Shown one piece after another: positions 1 to 12,104 of a stretch of DNA of 64,000 bases; within the stretch, counting starts at the first letter, position 1; each line of letters begins with the position of its first letter. The notes beneath the pieces were generated by a model. The model saw nothing but the letters and a program-made list of their open reading frames with translations. It searched no databases and was not told the origin of the DNA. The translations under genes were made by a program, and so were the position numbers. Source of the DNA: Paraescarpia echinospica (lineage: Eukaryota; Annelida; Polychaeta; Sabellida; Siboglinidae); contig CM034534.1 of NCBI GenBank assembly GCA_020002185.1, forward strand, positions 69,355,946 to 69,419,945, given 5' to 3'.

Positions 1-211
1 GTCCCGATACTATTCAGCGGCCAGTGACTTTGTCCAAAATGATAGATCTCGTCAGACATTGTCAATAAAATTGGCTTCCACTTAAGAACTTAAAAAAGGA
101 CTATTTATTTATTACAATAAATGTATATATTGTTACATCAAGCCACTATATATTGCACTGGCCAGAAAAGTGTGCAGTACCATGCTTTCATATGTGTGCA
201 GATTCACATGT

Positions 212-640
212 ATAATAATAATAATAAAATAACTTCTATTGCACTTAAATCCTTGGAAACCAAGCTTAGAGGCACATCAAAACAAAAGGATTGGTCAATC
301 TCAAAATCCGTAAGCAGTATTCCAGTTGTCAACAGATCGGTCAAGGCGCTAGGGAGCTATGGTGGATAAGTAAGGTTGTAAAGATCAGTTTTTAAATGAC
401 GACAGAATTTTATAATATTTTCAACTGACTAACACTAAGAGGGAGCATATTCCAAAGAGTTGGTGCAGCAACAGAAAAAGCCCTAGTTCCAATGTTAGTG
501 TTGACTCTATGAACAAAAAGTATGTCAGACCTAGACGATTGAAGTTGGATAGGTTTTCTTACAGGAGAAAGCAGTGAATGCAAATAAGATGGTTGTTAAT
601 TGGACAATGTCTGGTATGAATAATTTACAATTTTAAACAA
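212..640 (+). repeat. Dispersed interspersed repeat, copy 1
   Basis: Starts with an AAT-rich run followed by ACTTCTATTGCACTTAAATC and a GGAAACCAAGCTTAGAGG block. The same two blocks recur inverted near 46153-46225 and, more diverged, at 13990-14075. The 3' part carries the block TTCCAAAGAGTTGGTGCAGC with AGAAAAAGCCCTAGTTCCA, a pattern I recall from widespread invertebrate repeats. Boundaries and class are uncertain. The flanking bases 1-211 hold nothing recognised. Confidence 0.5.
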
Positions 641-1463
641 AATATTATTACTAATAAATGTATACATATATATATGTTTGCAATGTATGTATTATTTTAT
701 GTAATTCCTTAATATTGACATGGGTTGTTGTCAGTTGTCACTCAGAGGTCAGCAGTGTCACACATCACTGATCACAGCGGCAGTTATTTCAATAAAACTT
801 CCAAGTGTATTTGCCTCTAACTTCTAACAAAACCATCCAACAAATAATCGACTGCTGTGTACACCAAAAAAACAAAGACAGTTTTTAGTTTTATTGTGGT
901 CTAATTATTGCATAAACAATGTAATCTTGTATGTATGTGCATAGTTGTTTGGTGGAAATAATGGCACGTAGTATTGAGAAATGTCGTGTTTTAGTCAATT
1001 AGTGCACAGTTTTACAATTAGATTAGCACTATGAAATGCACCAGTTTGACAGTCTGTTGATGTTGCATGTCATGTGGCAAAGTATGCGATAACAGAGGCA
1101 TTGATGATTTGGAGTGCTAAAACACTTGAATACATGACCTTTAGTACATGAGTACATGTGAAAGTTTGTCATAAGCATTGACCAATGGTCTGTTGTAATA
1201 ACAAACATTTCGTAAAGATATGGTGCAAAACTTGCACGAAACGTTCAGCGAAAACTAGTTTGTCAGGTCAGTGAAGGGCAAGCCATCCTCGACTAGAAAT
1301 ATATGCATTGTTTTAGTACTTTAATATTAAAAAAAACCAAATCATGCTCCACTGCATTTAGGAGGACTGTTTGTCGCTCTCCATCATTTTCCAAAGTTAA
1401 GACCTGTGAGTATGATGGTCCACTGCCAGAGAAGAAAGCTGGTTAAGTAGAATTGTAAAAAAT
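641..1463. other. Upstream DNA, nothing recognised
   Basis: AT-rich sequence without a credible coding frame, tandem array or terminal repeats. Confidence 0.5.
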
Positions 1464-1786
1464 GGTAAGTTCTTACATAACGCAGTATCCAGTCCTCAGG
1501 ACTGCTCAAAGCACTTTACACTTTACTCCTTGGCAGACCTGTTCAATCGAATACCATCGAACACCACCATACTCTGGGAAGCATCCAGCCACGCTGCAAT
1601 TAATGCGCAAAGACTGTTCATACACAAATGTCTATAGCCAGATACTCATTCAGACAGCTGAATGAAACTGAGCAACATAGAGTGAACGAACTTGCCCAAG
1701 GTTTGACATTGCAGCACAGGATTCAAACCTGGGTTCTCTCGGTTGAGAGTTTGAAACTCTAGCCACTGCACCACTGCGTTCCACAA
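1464..1786 (-). mobile_element. tRNA-derived SINE, copy A
   Basis: Read on the - strand it begins with a tRNA-like head. The box-A-like segment is at 1759-1774 and the box B-like GGTTTGAATCC is the complement of 1719-1729. The body contains GGGCAAGTTCGTTCACTC, then TTAATTGCAGCGTGGCTGGATG. It ends in AAAGTGCTTTGAGCAGTCCT and a tail TAAGAACTTACC. It matches the element at 42503-42829 along its length (about 320 bp each). No clear target duplication was found. Confidence 0.75.
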
Positions 1787-3410
1787 ATGAAGACAGGTCT
1801 GAGAGTTTGATTACTTACAGGAAAGTTAAAGAAAAAAAAGTTATGTATTGACAACATCAGACAGTGGACATGATGTGGCTATAGAGACTGCACGAAAGAC
1901 GTCAATATACACATTTAAACACACAATGTGTTTAATTGTCAACTTTCTCACTAGTTAATGGTTATTATGCACACACTGCCACACAAATAACAGTTATGTT
2001 TTTCTAAATCATGGTTACTAGTACATTAGTTGAACTGAAATACCATGCAATTAAAAATTTAAAGCAACAGCGCTACTGCTATGCTATTTAGCTATCTTCA
2101 CACAAAGTCACAAACACATTCAATAATGACTACATTGAAAGATTTTGTACAAAAGATTACATATTTTGTTTGTACTTAGTGAGGTGGGTGGCTTCATCAT
2201 TGTTTCGCCTGCCTCGCCGAATATTTGCAGAAACTGCAGTCCGCAACCATGTACCTATTTTCATACACAAATTGTTTCTGTGTTATCATAATGCACCTAT
2301 GATTCTAAATTAATGTTCTGCCAATATTCACATGAATTGGGTGTTCAATTTCCCTAAAAATCACCTGAGTAAACAATGATTTGTTTACGGAAGTGAATTA
2401 TTATACGATCCCAATATTATTGTCAGCGTTTATTTGATGCAAGTGAGCTTGGGTCTGGGATACGTACAACATGACAAACCAAGTCAAAGTACAGAATAAA
2501 ATACAACAAATTACAGTCATACTCATGGACATAGAAAGTGGATAAATATTCCCCTGTTAATATAAAGTTCTCAGCCACAGTCAACCCAATGTCAAAGGGG
2601 ATTTGGCAATACCCTTGCCCTTGAGGTTTGTCTAGACTACACTACACTGGAGAACAGCAGTACACTGGCACTAGTTCGGCAGCTGACGGTGCACCGACAG
2701 CGGTCAGGTTTTTGAAAGTAGGGCTGAACAGCATGCATCAAACATTTGAAACAACAAATGCTGCGTTTGTTAGATGTACCATGTCAAATTCATGCATACC
2801 TTGAACTGTGCAATTCATTCTTCACAGCAGCACACTGATGTTAGCAAAACCTAGGCTAGGGAAGAATACGGAATATAGAAATGAGATGCTGTCATGCAAA
2901 ACTACAAAACTTCAAAAGTAGGTCAGAAATGTCAGATTCAAGTCACCGCGTCTCCAAATGTTCCGCCAGATCTTCGCTGGAGGCTTTGATGCTGAGCATC
3001 GCGGGTAATCTCATAAAATGTTTGGGTATCCATTTCCGAAGAATTATATGCCCGTAATTCGTATCTGCAAGATGTTATCCGAAAGATCTTCACTCCTAGT
3101 CCTACAGTACATCACATTCCAACCTTAACCACAAGTTAACAAAATGTTCGGTAGATGGCGATAGCGTTTCTACGAAACAGAGTTACATTTTCGCTGTACA
3201 GTTTCGTATAAACATTTATTTGGAAACTATTAATGATAAATTAGCACCACGTTATAACTACGACCAAATACGGTGTACGCTTGTTATATACACTACATGT
3301 TTTATTTAGGAGTCTTCACAAAAAGAGCATCCATCATATTAGTCCGAAATGGAGGCTAATATGTAGATCGGAGACTGACAACTTCGTGTGAGAGTGTGTT
3401 GATTGTGAAA
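1787..3410. other. Upstream region of the transporter gene
   Basis: No coding frame or transposon ends recognised. CpG-containing sequence becomes more frequent from about 2940 toward exon 1. The promoter probably lies in the last few hundred bases, but I see no TATA box or initiator I would defend. Confidence 0.4.
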
Positions 3411-3497
3411 ATGGGCGGAGTCTGTAAGTTCAAAGACCCCCGATATAACTTTCCGACGGAAACCCATCTCCCAACAACTAATGTACCGTTGGTTTGA
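3411..3497 (+). other. Upstream ORF 1 (28 codons), putative
   Basis: An ATG at 3411 opens a 28-codon frame ending in TGA at 3495-3497, about 20 bases before the transporter ATG. It belongs to the 5' leader only if transcription starts upstream of 3411, which the sequence does not settle. No similarity is recognised. Confidence 0.25.
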
Positions 3498-3525
3498 CAG
3501 CGGGCTGTTGGGTCAGTATGGGTAG
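3481..3525 (+). other. Upstream ORF 2 overlapping the transporter start, putative
   Basis: An ATG at 3481 reads 14 codons to a TAG at 3523-3525. This overlaps the transporter ATG at 3518 in another frame. The context of the upstream ATG is weak (C at -3, T at +4). The main ATG has A at -3 and G at +4. Such an overlapping uORF could lower translation, but this is inference. Confidence 0.3.
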
Positions 3526-3866
3526 GGTTTATCACGAAGTATTGTTAATCGCTTGTTTGTTGGTATGCGTTCTTGCTGTCGTCTGCAATGCGGAACTGCA
3601 CAGGGCAAAAGTTCCCGTGAAAACTGGCCACCATCATGGGCATGGCCATGCGAAGACGAAGAACAGAAATCTGGATGAGTCTGAGATCGAGAAGACGAAG
3701 GTAGATTATCATCACCCCTACACATCCAAGAAGAATACATTACATCTGGGTCACACAAGCGAAACTTGGATTTACTCCATAATCTCGGCAGTATTGGTCG
3801 GGTTGAGCGGCATATTTCCTCTGCTTGTCATACCCCTCGAGTCGGGGAAAGCGCTACGCAATGGGG
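3518..3866 (+). CDS. SLC39A13: ZIP13-like exon 1: signal peptide, His-rich ectodomain, TM1
   Basis: Encodes residues 1-116 plus one base of codon 117. The start is the ATG at 3518, in strong initiation context, rather than a TTG 24 bases upstream in the same frame. Residues 5-25 are a hydrophobic signal peptide ending near VVCNA. Residues 38-44 are a His cluster (HHHGHGH), the usual metal-binding luminal tail of LIV-1 ZIPs. Residues 45-80 are charged, with further histidines. Residues 84-106 form TM1 (WIYSIISAVLVGLSGIFPLL), a close match to ZIP13. The exon ends at a good donor, G|GTGAGT at 3867. The intron that follows is about 34.3 kb. Confidence 0.93.
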
Positions 3867-4667
3867 GTGAGTACTTTCACAGTCACCAGACACCACCAGC
3901 CGGTGTCTAGACACTAACTTTGTACTGGATCAGTGATGCACACAAACCAGGAAGTCTCTATCTGCTTGTTGTCACGTACCAGTACGCTTACGCTGTCTGC
4001 TTCGTGGCATATTCTAAAGTAAACTTCATCTGTAATTTGTAGTATACCTAGTCCTAGACTCCTGAGGCTGTGGAAGGAGCACAACAGAACTGCTACAAAA
4101 TACAAACGACCGTGCAGTTTGGAGGGCCATGATCGCCAATGGCTATGACTATGCCAATGATACCATTCATGCAGCTGGAAGCAGGCCATACACATGTACT
4201 TCATATTGATAGACGTAGTCGTAGAGCTCTGTTCTAGCTAAGTCTAAAGCCTATTGCTATGCCATGGCCTGAAGTTAGTCATACTCATAGCTAATCGCCT
4301 AATGCCATATTTCTTTCTTGACGTATACTGTCCACAGGGTGCCAATCACTCTATAGGAATATACATATATATATTGTTTCTCTCATTAACAGATCAGTGT
4401 ACATGAGATTCTAGTCTTTATATAGTCACCTGACCAGTATCAACTAAACTGCCAAAATGCTATCATGCCCATGCCATGAGTACCTACCACATCAGTCTCT
4501 TTCTGGGCCCATAAATCCAATATTGCATCCCATTTTTGTGTAAGCAGATGAGTAATGAACATGTATAGTATGGATTAGTTAGTTATCATTATTGAAAATT
4601 TGTAATTCAACTTTAAATTAAAAAGTGACTTAATAACTGTATTTATAATACACACACACACGTACGG

Positions 4668-5993
4668 CAGATCTGGGGCCGAAGTACTCGGTACTCGTGT
4701 ACTCGAGTACATTTTTGAAGTACTCGTACTCATAAAACTTATGGGTCATGGACTCGTACTCATACTCATTGTACTCAGATTTTACGAGTACATTACAAGT
4801 AAATCTAAGTACTTTCTCAATAAGTATTGGGGAAAATAAATATATTTGGTTATAAAATGAAACTTTTCTGAAATATTTAAATGTTCAACTATTTTTTAAA
4901 TACTTTGTTAATTCTGATAGAATGCCACCTTACCATCCCTACACATAGCACATCCTCATTCTCTGATAACCATGACTTATGATACCCAAACATGACAACA
5001 GGCAGCATCTTTTCCCAGTCAGAAACACCCTCTTGAGCAAACAATAATTGTAGGCTATCAGTACAGGCAATAAACCTGTTTGTTTAATTAAGCCACCAGG
5101 ATGTCCATAAAGAGCCAATTAGCAGTTAACCCACCAGTTAGACAGGAAATGCCTAAACTGTAGTCTGGAGACCATGCCACTTGACAGTAGCTGACAGTGC
5201 TAACTGCTAAGAACAAGAACTGCCAGTCTTCCTCTGTAGAAGTAAGGTGGCTCAAGTCAGACTGCCTCCTACACTAGTATAATCCCATGCCAGCAGCCTG
5301 GCTAAAAAGTCCAAAGGAGATGCTGAGCCTGTTATGTGGACATGTGCTAACCCTCTCAACAATTAGTAGTCTACGATCAGAAAATATAAATTGGAAAATT
5401 ATACTATCAGCAGATTGCTGATTGTAGAGGTGAACGAATATCTCAGTCAGCCATGTACAAGTCATCACAGTGACCCACTATAGTTCTGAGTTTTCTAACT
5501 GTGGCTCAGTTGGTCCCTCACCAACTCAGCATTCCGGCCTCATCAGCCCCAGTTGAAAGGGTATTTAGCATAGCTGAGAAACTATTCTGCCCTGAACGGT
5601 GCAGCCTGAAAGACTAAAACTGTGAACAACTCATGTTCATTCGGTGCAGTGGCAAATAGATGATAAGATCATACGTTGCCAATGCAATGAATGCCAATGA
5701 AATTAATTTCATTGTTGATGAAATAGAGATTTTTCTTAGTTTTCCTCATACAAAATTTATCAACTGCCATTGCATATTCACTTGTGCTGAGTTATATAAA
5801 TTATATTAATTAATAATTTTAAAATACGTTATAATTTAATATTTATATTTAAAAAAATGTACTCGTACTTTTACTCGTACTCATGAGAATATACTTGTAC
5901 TTGTACTCAGCTTTCAGCAATGTACTCATACTCATCCATCATCAAAGTACTCGTACTTGTACTCATGAAAATGTACTCGGGCCCCCATGTCTG
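4668..5993 (+). mobile_element. hAT-type DNA transposon relic (1,326 bp)
   Basis: Imperfect terminal inverted repeats begin CAGATCTGGGGCCG on the left; the right end, inverted, reads CAGACATGGGGGCCC. The 8 bases before (ACGTACGG, 4660-4667) and after (ATATACAG, 5994-6001) differ only by transitions at CpG sites, as expected of a decayed 8-bp hAT target duplication. Both ends are packed with GTACTCGTACTC-type subterminal repeats. The interior keeps a fragment of transposase (separate entry). Confidence 0.82.
5510..5617 (+). pseudogene. hAT transposase C-terminal dimerisation domain fragment
   Basis: Thirty-five codons in one frame, ending in TAA at 5615-5617. They contain LSIPASSAPVERVFSIAEKL followed by a Cys-Pro-Glu-Arg-Cys segment. 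This is the signature of the hAT family C-terminal dimerisation region (PASSAPxERxFS, then a conserved basic stretch). The sequence upstream in this frame is interrupted and the rest of the transposase is not recognisable, so the copy is dead. Confidence 0.85.
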
Positions 5994-8900
5994 ATATACA
6001 GTATATATATATAATATATATATATTATATATACCATTTCATGATTGAACCATATAAAAATATAATTACACTTCCATTCATCCCCTTTCCAACACACTGT
6101 ATTGTTTCTTAATTTATTTATTTATACTTCTTTTTATATGCTATAAATATTAAATTGTGAGATTATTTTGTTACAATAATTGAAATTAATTCTGTTTGGT
6201 ATTGGAAATAAACTGTTAATTGATTTATTGATATTCATCTAGATGCATTTAATGCAATGTTGACAATTTGCAAAAAAATCACTTATTAATTATGAATCAA
6301 CTATAAATGTATTAACATTTCCTTTTTACCTGCTTGCATTTATTAAAGCATTTCTGCAGTTTTTTAAAGAAAAATAACACTAAAATTGATTTCATACCTT
6401 CATGGGTTTTTTCTGAAAGTTTCCGACAAAATTACCATACCATTATATTATATTAATGTAGCATTTGTTTAACATAACTTTATAAATGTTTTAGTGTTCT
6501 CAAAAAACACCCAGCTTTGTAATTTTTAACATGCAGCATTTCAGGCAGAGAAGAATAATGTAATATAATATGCAGATAGGCAATTCCACCGTCACTTACG
6601 TGACATTTATACTTTTTGGGGTCTTTCAGCACATCATATTAGAAAATATTATTGATCAATCAAAAACATTTAAAGCATATAGTGACTTGGGGTTATGGTC
6701 TACATCACGTCATAGGTTATATTAAGAATAATTCTCCTAAAATTATTGATGTTAGCATAAAATCAACTATTTGTTTAACTTCTTTCTTTGGTATATTTTA
6801 GCCACCAACAGAGAGAAAAAATGTTGTCACTCATGTTACGTCACTCACGTTACAACTTCAATACAACCTCACAACAACATACATGTGCAAATTCAACCAG
6901 TAAACAAAGGTATTTTAAACAGTATTAATATCCTTTTGCCTTTTCGACATGCATAAAAGTGTAAAGAAATTTGTAATAACATATCAATTTTTATAATATA
7001 TATTGCTATTCATTTCAACCTTTCCCTCGTACATATGTACCTAAGATATATATTGTACATAATAAAATGTCAGAACTAAAATGTAAATAGCCACTTAAAA
7101 ATCTGTGAAATTGTAAAAAACTTGTGTCCACTATTCAGATTCACAGTGATTACATCACTTAGATTACTTAGAAAATAAGCATAATCAATTATGATTAATT
7201 TAGCACGTAATCATCATTACAAAATATATAAAACCTCACCAGGGTAGTCATCATCATATTCCACAATGCCCCAGTCACTAACATGCATGTATTCTCGTCA
7301 TTCATCAAAGATACACCATTATTGGCTGACTACCTTGTCAGGATTGGAATGATCAGTGAACATTTGATTGGTCATCTGTACATAAAACTTAGCTAGTAGA
7401 AGGAGAAACAACAGTTTCTGTGAATACACTTTTTGCATTCAAACTTGAGATTAAAATATTCACATATTCGTCACTCACATTACATGATGGCCACCAGTAA
7501 CACATCTAACAATATGCATTAATGTGGATAACACATAGATGAATACCAACTGTGCACAAGTAATTGCCAGTATCCACTTATCAAAATATACATTACTTAA
7601 TTTGGTGTAATGTAATATTAAAATGGAAATGGGCCTAGTCTTTGTGGTAAGTTTCAGAGATACAATTTTAAAATAACAGTCTGATAATTCAAAATGCTCC
7701 TATTCATAATTATCAAGTAGTGTTTGTGTGTAACTTTCATTTTTATTACACCCAACATGTGTACAATATCATACAAGTAATAAATTTTCAATATGAGAAG
7801 ATTTATTTTTGAGTGCCATGTCCAAAGTTATATGGAATTGGCCAGATACACCTCTGTTAATAAACTTCAAAAGCTTTGAAAACAACTCCTAGTTCAAATG
7901 GAATTTCCAGTGGGGAATTCCCCGGGCAGTGCCTGGTTTTGGGTCTTGCTATTGGCGTGGCACTGTATGTCAGTAAGACTCAGTATGTCACTGATTTACT
8001 ATATGTCATGGTGCCACAGTAAGTCAGCGCCACACTGTGCCATGGAGTCACTGTCAGGCACACATGTAGTATTGACCTAAAGTTGGGCACATTTTGTGTT
8101 ATATTTTGTCATCAGTGCAACGACCTTATCCATTTCTTAACCATTTTCGGTGACGCATCGTGACTGCTAAGTGCCCTGACTTATGGTTGACACACAACAC
8201 TGTATAAAGAAACAGACAAACTTGGCCATCTGGAAATTATCTAATTAATCCCCTACTGTAATTTGTGGTTTAATCCAAGGGAAGCTCAGATTTCCTTGTA
8301 TGGATAGTGTTTTGTGTCATCCAAGTTGTTATGGTTGGGGCCTATATCAAAGATAGAAAATATGTGAGATCCTTAATCTTCATGATCACTAGATTCAATA
8401 CCATTGAGTGAATGATCAAATAACATGGAGTAGTTATAATACAAGACCACCCTATACTATTTTATGTCCATAACATGATCTGTTTAGAATCAATATTTAT
8501 TAAAATGATAAATACATATATGCGTGTACAAAGACAAATCACAGCCAGTTTAAAAATGAACTTTTATCCAGGACACTGATAAACTAAATTAAACATTTCC
8601 CAGAAACAGTAGAGCTCTACTTATTCATATACAATTACAGAACTTCAAGGATGGGAAAGTTTTAATTAAGAAATGATGCAATGAGTATAACATTAATTTC
8701 ATGGGAAATTATAAAAATGACCTATTGTACATTACCCCAGTAATTACATTTCCTACGTTTCTTTGGATTGGCAGTGTGTTCTCATTAGTACAGTCCCGGG
8801 TGATATACAGGTGTTGTAAGAGAACTCCATGAAGCATACCAACATTTAACCACCATCTTCACAGTGTTTAAATGTAATTTGATTATATATTAATTAAATA

Positions 8901-10713
8901 TATATAAATGTATAGTTAAATTATAATAACATATTTATATATAATGAGCATCAACTACTGCATAGACATTGTATGCTATTTAAATGTAATATGTATATGA
9001 ATTTGTTTAAAAGTTGTCCATTTTATTTAGTTTCTTCCATGTCAGTTTCTTCCAGAGCAGTTGTTTCTGCATTTTCTGTTGGATGTTCAGCAGTTTCCCT
9101 AACATCATCAGTTATTCATCATCATCATAACAATAGAAAAATTGCCAGCTCTGATATACATTTCACTTACTAAATATTGGTCAGTACTGCTAAGTGAGCA
9201 AGCCCAGGCTTCATTATGCACACAAACATGCAGAGTACAGAGTAGCTGTGTATGTGCCACATCTGCTGCCAGACCTGGCCAAATGTAGCATAATTGATTA
9301 GATAAAACCCAAGAACAAAGCAACAGCTGTCATCTTGAATGACATTCTAGTATGCAGGAGTCAATTCAATATGACCTGCATGCAAGATATGCAAGTGGGT
9401 ATTACCCTGGTTTGCATAACATAACATTGACAATGTTGATCATTATAACTGCATTGTTGCACATGCCATTTGTTCCTGAGCAAGTCGGTATTCTGTAAGA
9501 CGTTTAATTAATACAGTCTAAACGTTTGAAAGGATATCAACATTGTGTGTTTGTTTTATATGATATACATCTGAATTAGGAAAGCATTTTGCCAATTTTA
9601 GAGGGCTATGACAGCTTTAAAATGTTAGAAATTGGAAACAAACATATTTAATTACCTTCTGAAGAAGTGCCATCATGTTTTATTAATACGTGCTACTTTC
9701 ACATTAGATGTTTTGATACATGTATGCACTTTAAACACAGGTCTGTCTCATATGAAACTAACCCTAGATAAGAATAGGTAAACATACTGAAACTCATTAT
9801 AATAAAATTTTGTTTCAGGAAATAAGATTTAGTTGTGTTCCCTTGTGTTATATCGCATCTGGAACCACCTGACACAACTTAGTTTAAATTGAAGACCTTA
9901 ATTCTAACTAGTAGTTTGTTTAATAATGTTTATATTATTTTCAAAATGTGTAATAATGAATAATTTCACACCACTCCACTACCCTGCGCACAATTATTTA
10001 AATATTATGACGAGCATCAAACTACAACATTACTACATGTAGTCTAGTATGACCCAGTGGTTCTGTTTTTGCCACAGCTTGTCTCATGCATCAATGCCAA
10101 TCCGTCACTCAGGCATCCTAGATGTTAGTAGTTACTGCTATAATCAACTTTTTCTTTATAACTATGCTTGAATTAAGTACTAGTCAGGGTGGCACCACCA
10201 AGAAAAAAATGTATTACCGGTAGTTCACATTTACCGAAAATAATTTAGGCCTGGCCTGTGTTTGTGTGCCTGTGATTGTGTTGAGTGACCTCACACTGAC
10301 TATTGACGTCAGTGTGAGAAGGGACATTGAGAACTGGTGAGTAATTCAAGTAAGCCCATTCAGAGGCACACATTATGTGATATAAAGTTGTTAAATTGCT
10401 GCTGTGTGTGTCTGTCACTGTGACCTCTGTGGGTAGGACATGGGTGTGACTGATGGAACAGATGTCAAGGTAGTTTTTGTGACCCAGGCTGGTGACCACA
10501 TTTGAGTGATTGGTCCAGATGCTAGTTGCATTATGACAGTCAGACTTGTATCTCAGATGAGACAGTGTCAGAATATGTCAGATTCTTGTGTCTAACAATG
10601 TTTGACTGATTTTAGATATCTCTGAAGGGCTGTTAGTGTCAGAAACTAATTTCAGACAGGTTTCTGATATCAAAAATGTTCAATTAAAAAAATTAACCAA
10701 TTGAAACATCAAC
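5994..10713. other. Intron 1 DNA without recognised genes
   Basis: AT-rich. A short alternating TA stretch lies at about 5999-6034. The rest has no coding homology, tandem array or convincing terminal repeats. The short ORFs in it show no family motifs. Confidence 0.5.
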
Positions 10714-10760
10714 ATTATTTCTGGCTAAGGGCCTGAATCAGGCCCTTAGCCAGAAATAAT
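10714..10760. repeat. Perfect 23-bp inverted repeat with 1-base spacer
   Basis: The arms 10714-10736 and 10738-10760 are exact reverse complements (ATTATTTCTGGCTAAGGGCC then TGA), separated by a single A. It would extrude as a near-loopless hairpin. Confidence 0.9.
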
Positions 10761-11274
10761 TTTGTGTTAGTCTTGAATTGATTAAAAGTGTCATTTAGCA
10801 TGTGAATGGCTTGCATGGAAGCAATCCACATCAATCAAAGTGGCCAGTTTAGTTTTTCATTGACAAACCAATGTCATTGAGCCATTTGTTTAATTAATAC
10901 TGATCCATTTGATTTGTCTCACTATCAGTTGTGCCAATGATAGTCATTAATGTGGGCCCCTAGACTTTAAACCATTAGTTAATCTAGTGGCCATCTGGCC
11001 ACAACCTGTCATATCAGTGGTAATTACCTGTCTTGGTCAGTCAGTCTTGAAGACTGGCAGACAGGTCTCTGGCTAAGCCCCAGATTCACACAGAATTGTT
11101 TCCAGTTTCTGGTACAATTAGATATCAGAAAGATACTTTTGGTAAAAGAGTGGAAAGCCAATATTTTCACCCTCCTGTCAGAAACCTGATACCCTGTCTA
11201 TGGCAGTGTCTGTGGGGAGACCATTGCCATGGTTTGTGTGAACTACCAAGTAAAGGGTAAACTAGGTCTGGAAG

Positions 11275-12104
11275 CTATCAGGCGCCACTCGTGTCAGAGA
11301 ACCGCGATGCTCATTGGTCAGTACGTCGTACGAGAACGTCGTACTGACCCCATTACAACCAGCTCCCAATTGGTCCGCGCAACTTAAAACTGGGTTACGC
11401 GTGACCCAGTTTGAGACAAAAATGGGTCACGCGTAACTACGTCTGACCCATTTTGGGGGTCCAAAACTAGGTTGTCCCTGGGAAGGTTCCGGGAAGGTCT
11501 GTAGTGATCTTGAGAACCTGTTGCGCTTCTAGTGGAATATTGCCATGGGCACGGCAGAAATACCTTTCTGTCCAGCAGAAATACCTTTCTGCCCCGCAGA
11601 AAACCGACCCTGCAATTTAGTTACATGTATATGATTTTGAAACTTAGATTTACTTACCTAAATTATAGAACAGCTCTTGACATATACACTTAAGACATTT
11701 CCTATATTATCTAAGTTTTGGTGAATTGAAGATCATTTTTATAATCTGTGTCAGTGTATATGTATACACTGTAGATTCATTTTTAGGGAAAGTGCCCTTG
11801 CAGGACCTTGCTCAATGCCTTTATTTAAAAATTTTGCCCAGCATGAGCAACATGTTCTCAAGATCACTACAGACCTTCCCGGAACCTTCCCAGGGACAAC
11901 CTAGTTTTGGACCCCCAAAATGGGTCAGGCGTAGTTACGTGTGACCCATTTTTGTCTCAAACTGGGTCACGCGTAACCCAGTTTTAAGTTGCGCGGACCA
12001 ATTGGGAGCGCGGGAGCTGGTTGTAATGGGGTCAGTACGACGTTCTCGCTACGACGTACTGACCAATGAGCATCGCGGTTCTCTGACACGAGTGGCGCCT
12101 GATA
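11275..12104. mobile_element. Long-TIR foldback DNA element (830 bp)
   Basis: Left arm from 11275 (CTATCAGGCGCCACTCGTG) and right arm ending 12104 (inverted, the same start). The arms match over roughly 230-240 bp each, to about 11512 and 11862, with few mismatches and small gaps. Four bases, GAAG, occur immediately outside both ends (11271-11274 and 12105-12108), a candidate 4-bp target duplication. The arms are rich in CpG and contain repeated GTCAGTACG and GGGTCACGCGTAA blocks. The roughly 350-bp core has no protein signature, so the element is non-autonomous. Superfamily unknown. Confidence 0.85.
11549..11601. repeat. Direct duplication of a small hairpin motif inside the foldback element
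   Basis: CAGAAATACCTTTCTG occurs twice about 22 bases apart and a third, partial GCAGAAA follows. Each copy is itself an inverted repeat (CAGAAA/TTTCTG). Confidence 0.7.
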
